From Bactericera cockerelli (Eukaryota > Arthropoda > Insecta > Hemiptera > Triozidae), in NCBI GenBank assembly GCA_024516035.1, contig CM044964.1, forward strand, positions 11,387,914 through 11,451,913: a DNA stretch of 64,000 nt. Reading direction: 5' to 3'. Shown piece after piece: positions 61,630 through 64,000 of this stretch (positions within the stretch are counted from its first letter, which is position 1; each line of letters begins with the position of its first letter). A program made the translations under genes and the position numbers. The notes beneath the pieces were generated by a model. The model was not told where the DNA came from, searched no databases, and was given only the letters and a program-made list of their open reading frames with translations.

Positions 61630-61758
61630 GAGCTGGAGGCGAAGCACGCCAATCTGGACAAGGTGAGCCGTCTGGTGGCGGCGGAGGTGGGGAACCTCAG
61701 CGAGAAGTTCGAGAAGGAGAGGAAGCACTCCCAGGCCATCCGGCAACAGGCCGACCAG
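61630..61758 (+). CDS. Shootin-1-like protein, exon 6
   Basis: Acceptor GGGTTCCAG, donor CAG|GTAACT, 43 codons, phase 0 at both ends. Residues ELEAKHANLDKVSRLVAA, EVGNLSEKFEKERKHSQA, IRQQADQ. The KVSRLVAAEVxxLxxxxExER pattern parallels the KIS/VSxxVxEEV segments in shootin-1. Confidence 0.87.
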
Positions 61759-62074
61759 GTAACTTTTTTTTTATTGATACTTTTATTTACAATCTACAAT
61801 GCTTAGTATAGGAAAATACAAATTGTAATAAGTAAATTTGATGTAGTAGGATATGACATTTAGGAGAAGTAGCTCAATGACTTCACTCCTTTCAAGTTGC
61901 AATATCCTGCTAGCTGTTTGTTTAGCAGCTCTACATGTGACACCCACATGAGGGCGGAACGTAACTATGACTCAAAATAATAAGTATTTTTATACTTTTC
62001 ATCATACCTATATCTAAAAGTGACAGAGTGGTACCTGGGAGAAGGAAAGAGAGGAAGAGGAACCCTCCCCCCCC

Positions 62075-62610
62075 CTTCCCCTAGATCCTATTTGAAGCAG
62101 ATAACTGAACCATCCCCCCTCCCTCCTAGATCCTATTTGAAGCAGATAACTGAACCACCCCCCCCCCCTAGATCCTATTTGAAGCAGATATCTGAACCAC
62201 CCCCCCCCCCCCCCTCCTAGATCCTATTTGAAGCAGATAACTGAACCATCCCCCCCCTCCTAGATCCCATTTGAAGCAGATAACTGAACTATTCTCCCCC
62301 CTAGATCCTATTTGAAGCAGATAACTAACCCCGCCCTTTAGGTAGGACATTAACATCATTCCCTTTTTTTTCCTGTATCTTTGCTTAATCTTATTGTTTT
62401 TCTTTATAATTTCATTATATTTTACTATATGTATGTATATATTTTTGTTCTACCTAAGAAAGCTTACTATAATAATAGTAATAATAATAACCATCCCCCC
62501 TAGATCCTATTTGAAGCACATATCTGAACCATAAACCCCCCCGCTATCTCCTAGATCCTATTTGAAACACATATCTGAACCATAAACCCCCCGCCCTCTC
62601 TCCTCTGTCC
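62075..62610 (+). repeat. CT-rich ~44-bp minisatellite before exon 7
   Basis: Eight copies of CCTCCTAGATCCTATTTGAA then GCAGATAACTGAACC with C-runs, at about 62,081, 62,127, 62,169, 62,218, 62,261, 62,301, 62,501 and 62,551. A LINE 3'-end fragment splits the last two from the rest. Each copy offers a pyrimidine tract plus TAG, i.e. a decoy 3' splice site. Confidence 0.88.
62328..62490 (+). mobile_element. LINE 3'-end fragment in the minisatellite
   Basis: CCCCGCCCTTTAGGTAGGAC followed by T-rich sequence and an (ATA)n end. This is the + orientation of the 3' end seen at 6,525 and 13,600. Confidence 0.55.
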
Positions 62611-62614
62611 TCAG

Positions 62615-62776
62615 GCCAAGAAGGAACGCAACGTGCTGGCTCACCAGTCGCAGTTGCTGATGCTGGAAGCCATGGCTGACGAGAGGTTCATGCAGCTTCT
62701 GACGGAGATAGAGAACCTCAAGTCTCAGCTGGAGGACGCTCAGAATCAGCACGAGGAAGAGATACAATTGCTGCAG
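62615..62776 (+). CDS. Shootin-1-like protein, exon 7 (to first donor)
   Basis: Acceptor CCTCTGTCCTCAG, 54 codons, first donor CTGCAG|GTGAGT. Residues AKKERNVLAHQSQLLMLEA, MADERFMQLLTEIENLKS, QLEDAQNQHEEEIQLLQ. The QSxLLL...xLLxxxENxKLxxQLEExxxQHxxxxxxL pattern closely parallels shootin-1. The frame stays open through five further tandem donors to 62,971, so the true end of this exon is undecided. Later exons lie beyond the window. Confidence 0.85.
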
Positions 62777-62971
62777 GTGAGTGATCAGCACGAGGAAGAG
62801 ATACAAATGCTGCAGGTGAGTGATCAGCACGGGGAAGAAATACAAATGCTGCAGGTGAGTGATCAGGACGAGGAAGAGATACAAATGCTGCAGGTGAGTG
62901 ATCAGCACGGGGAAGAAATACAAATGCTGCAGGTGAGTGATCAGCACGAGGAAGAGATACAAATGCTGCAG
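62777..62971 (+). repeat. 39-bp tandem repeat carrying 5' splice sites
   Basis: Five units (GTGAGTGATCAGCACGAGGA, AGAGATACAAATGCTGCAG; variants GGGGAAGAAA and AGGACGAG) follow the first donor. Each ends CTGCAG and is followed by GTGAGT (GTGAAT after the last). 39 bp = 13 codons: VSDQHEEEIQMLQ. Potential donors follow 62,776, 62,815, 62,854, 62,893, 62,932 and 62,971, all in phase 0. Confidence 0.95.
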
Positions 62972-62975
62972 GTGA

Positions 62976-63141
62976 ATTGAATTGAATTGAATTGAATTAT
63001 TTGCGGAGCAAGGACTCTGATTGTTAAGTCTCCTCTGTATATAAATACCATTAAAAAAAAGAGAATTATTTGCTTTATTGACAATAAATTATTAATACAA
63101 TATTGTTACCTCTTCTTAAGCTAGTTCTAACTTATTTGCGT
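62976..63141. mobile_element. Insertion interrupting a seventh 39-bp unit
   Basis: Starts with (GAATT)n. Retroelement-like AT-rich DNA (TTGCTTTATTGACAATAAAT) follows up to 63,141. Then GTGAGTGATCAGCACGAG resumes, the beginning of another repeat unit. Class unknown. Confidence 0.5.
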
Positions 63142-63159
63142 GAGTGATCAGCACGAGTG

Positions 63160-63405
63160 AAACCATTAGAAAAAGAACGTTTTCTAATTTATTTATTTTA
63201 TTTATCGTATGACTGATTGTTTTCTAATTGTATTTATTAGAAATTATTACAATTAGAAAACATTGACTATACAATGTTTTCTAATTGCATAATCTAATCC
63301 AGCATATGGTCAAAATCCGTTCTGGTGGACTGTCAACATAACGCACCTGGTTAATTAGGGTCGCGGCACTGAATTTAGGCCCGAAACGATGTGCGACAAT
63401 ATCTC
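63160..63405. other. Intronic DNA with interlocking hairpins
   Basis: GTTTTCTAATTGTA (63,219-63,232), its complement at 63,248-63,261, and CAATTAGAAAACATTG (63,250-63,265) complementary to 63,272-63,287. Nothing else recognised. Confidence 0.5.
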
Positions 63406-63416
63406 AATGTCTAGAG

Positions 63417-63685
63417 CCTCGGTCGGCAATTAGCGGACCGCGAAGCTCATTTGTCCGACCCGCGAATAAAATTTGAGGCTCGAAAAATCATAATTTTTTT
63501 CTCTTTCTTAAAAAAAAATTGATTTGCAAGAAAAAGTAGTCCTAAAAATGTGCAAAGAGACAGTATCGACAGAAGAGTTTTGGTGTAAGAAAGTTCCAAA
63601 AGACTGATGGTTCTTATTAATCCGGACAGTGGAGATTTTTTTCATGTTAATCCGGACCCTAACAGGATTTAATTGCCGACCACTG
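63417..63685. mobile_element. hAT-type element with perfect 8-bp TSD
   Basis: Flanked by GTCTAGAG at 63,409-63,416 and 63,686-63,693. The ends contain GGTCGGCAATTAGCGG and AATTGCCGACCACTG. The interior (+) reads DLQEKVVLKMCKETVSTEEF then WCKKVPKD, compatible with a decayed hAT transposase C-terminal piece (inference). Same family as 23,570-23,910. Confidence 0.9.
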
Positions 63686-63734
63686 GTCTAGAGTATGGTT
63701 CGAAAAATAAATAAATAAGGGCCATGCATGCCTC

Positions 63735-63880
63735 GGGTGCCTATGTGCGTAGCTGGTACAATTCCCAGCGAATGGAGGGTAGAACCTCTGTCCTGAATTA
63801 CTCAAATCAGGACGTTAAAAAGAATCAACTGGTCACAATAAAACTCACTAGGTCGCATTGTATGCTGGAGTCATGCAGTG
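63735..63880 (+). mobile_element. S6 SINE, core and tail
   Basis: GTAGCTGGTACAATTCCCAG, CGAATGGAGGGTAGAACCTC, AGGACGTTAAAAAGAATCAA, CTGGTCACAATAAAACTCAC. The tRNA-like head is missing. Confidence 0.82.
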
Positions 63881-64000
63881 TCTACCGAAATCCTAGGGCG
63901 AAATTAATGGACAACATGGGCGGAATTAATAGACAACATGAACAACATCAATAACTTAAGTCGTTGGTAAGTGTCGGTTTTCCCTATCTTACACAGTACG
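63880..64000. other. Unassigned DNA at the window edge
   Basis: TCGGTTTTCCCTATCTTACA near 63,969 matches GCGGTTTTCCCTATCTTTCA at 11,704, a short unclassified repeat. Confidence 0.3.

Overview
The window is AT-rich animal nuclear DNA, most likely from an insect. Evidence: spliced exons with GT-AG introns, several tRNA-headed SINE families, a 5S-rRNA-headed SINE, a CR1-group LINE, hAT- and Tourist-like MITEs and long simple repeats. A hemipteran such as a planthopper is plausible from the general repeat style, but nothing in the sequence proves it. There are no operons, ribosome binding sites or bacterial features.

Only one host gene can be supported. It lies on the + strand from 55,379 to the right edge: seven coding exons joined in frame (616 codons to the first donor of exon 7), with the 3' end outside the window. 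It has a disordered Ser/Asn/Lys/Pro-rich N-terminus of about 330 residues, then coiled coil resembling shootin-1 (SHTN1), the vertebrate F-actin/L1-CAM clutch protein of axon outgrowth. Its last visible exon ends in a 39-bp in-frame tandem repeat that carries a consensus splice donor in every unit. This is the most striking signal here.

0-55 kb is a repeat landscape. 0-9 kb: degenerate tandem repeats, a foldback element, GA microsatellite and a 37-bp minisatellite. 9-19 kb: SINEs, a candidate non-autonomous Helitron with a GT tract, and a DNA transposon with subterminal motif repeats. 19.3-23.1 kb: a broken CR1-group LINE inserted inside a tRNA-type SINE. 23.5-28.4 kb: nested hAT/MITE copies, an 18-bp repeat open on both strands and a Harbinger-like element. 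28.6-33.4 kb: mostly unrecognised AT-rich DNA. 34.3-35.4 kb: a ~96-bp satellite split by a 5S-type SINE. About 37.4-43.8 kb: homopolymer-garbled sequence, probably poor consensus. 44-55 kb: SINEs, a LINE 3' fragment beside a 78-bp inverted repeat, GA repeats, a hAT MITE and an RFX X-box-like palindrome.

SINE family labels are local. S1 = CCCGGTAGCTCAGTGG head; S2 = GACCTCAGTAGCTTGATCGA head; S3 = GTGAGTTGGCGC head; S4 = GACCTCCGTGGCTCAGTGG head; S5 = 5S rRNA head; S6 = CCTCCGTGGCGTAATGG head; S7 = CGAACCCGGGACGTTCC on the + strand. S5 and S6 share a central core although their heads differ. Repeat boundaries are read by eye and good to roughly 5-20 bases unless a target-site duplication fixes them.
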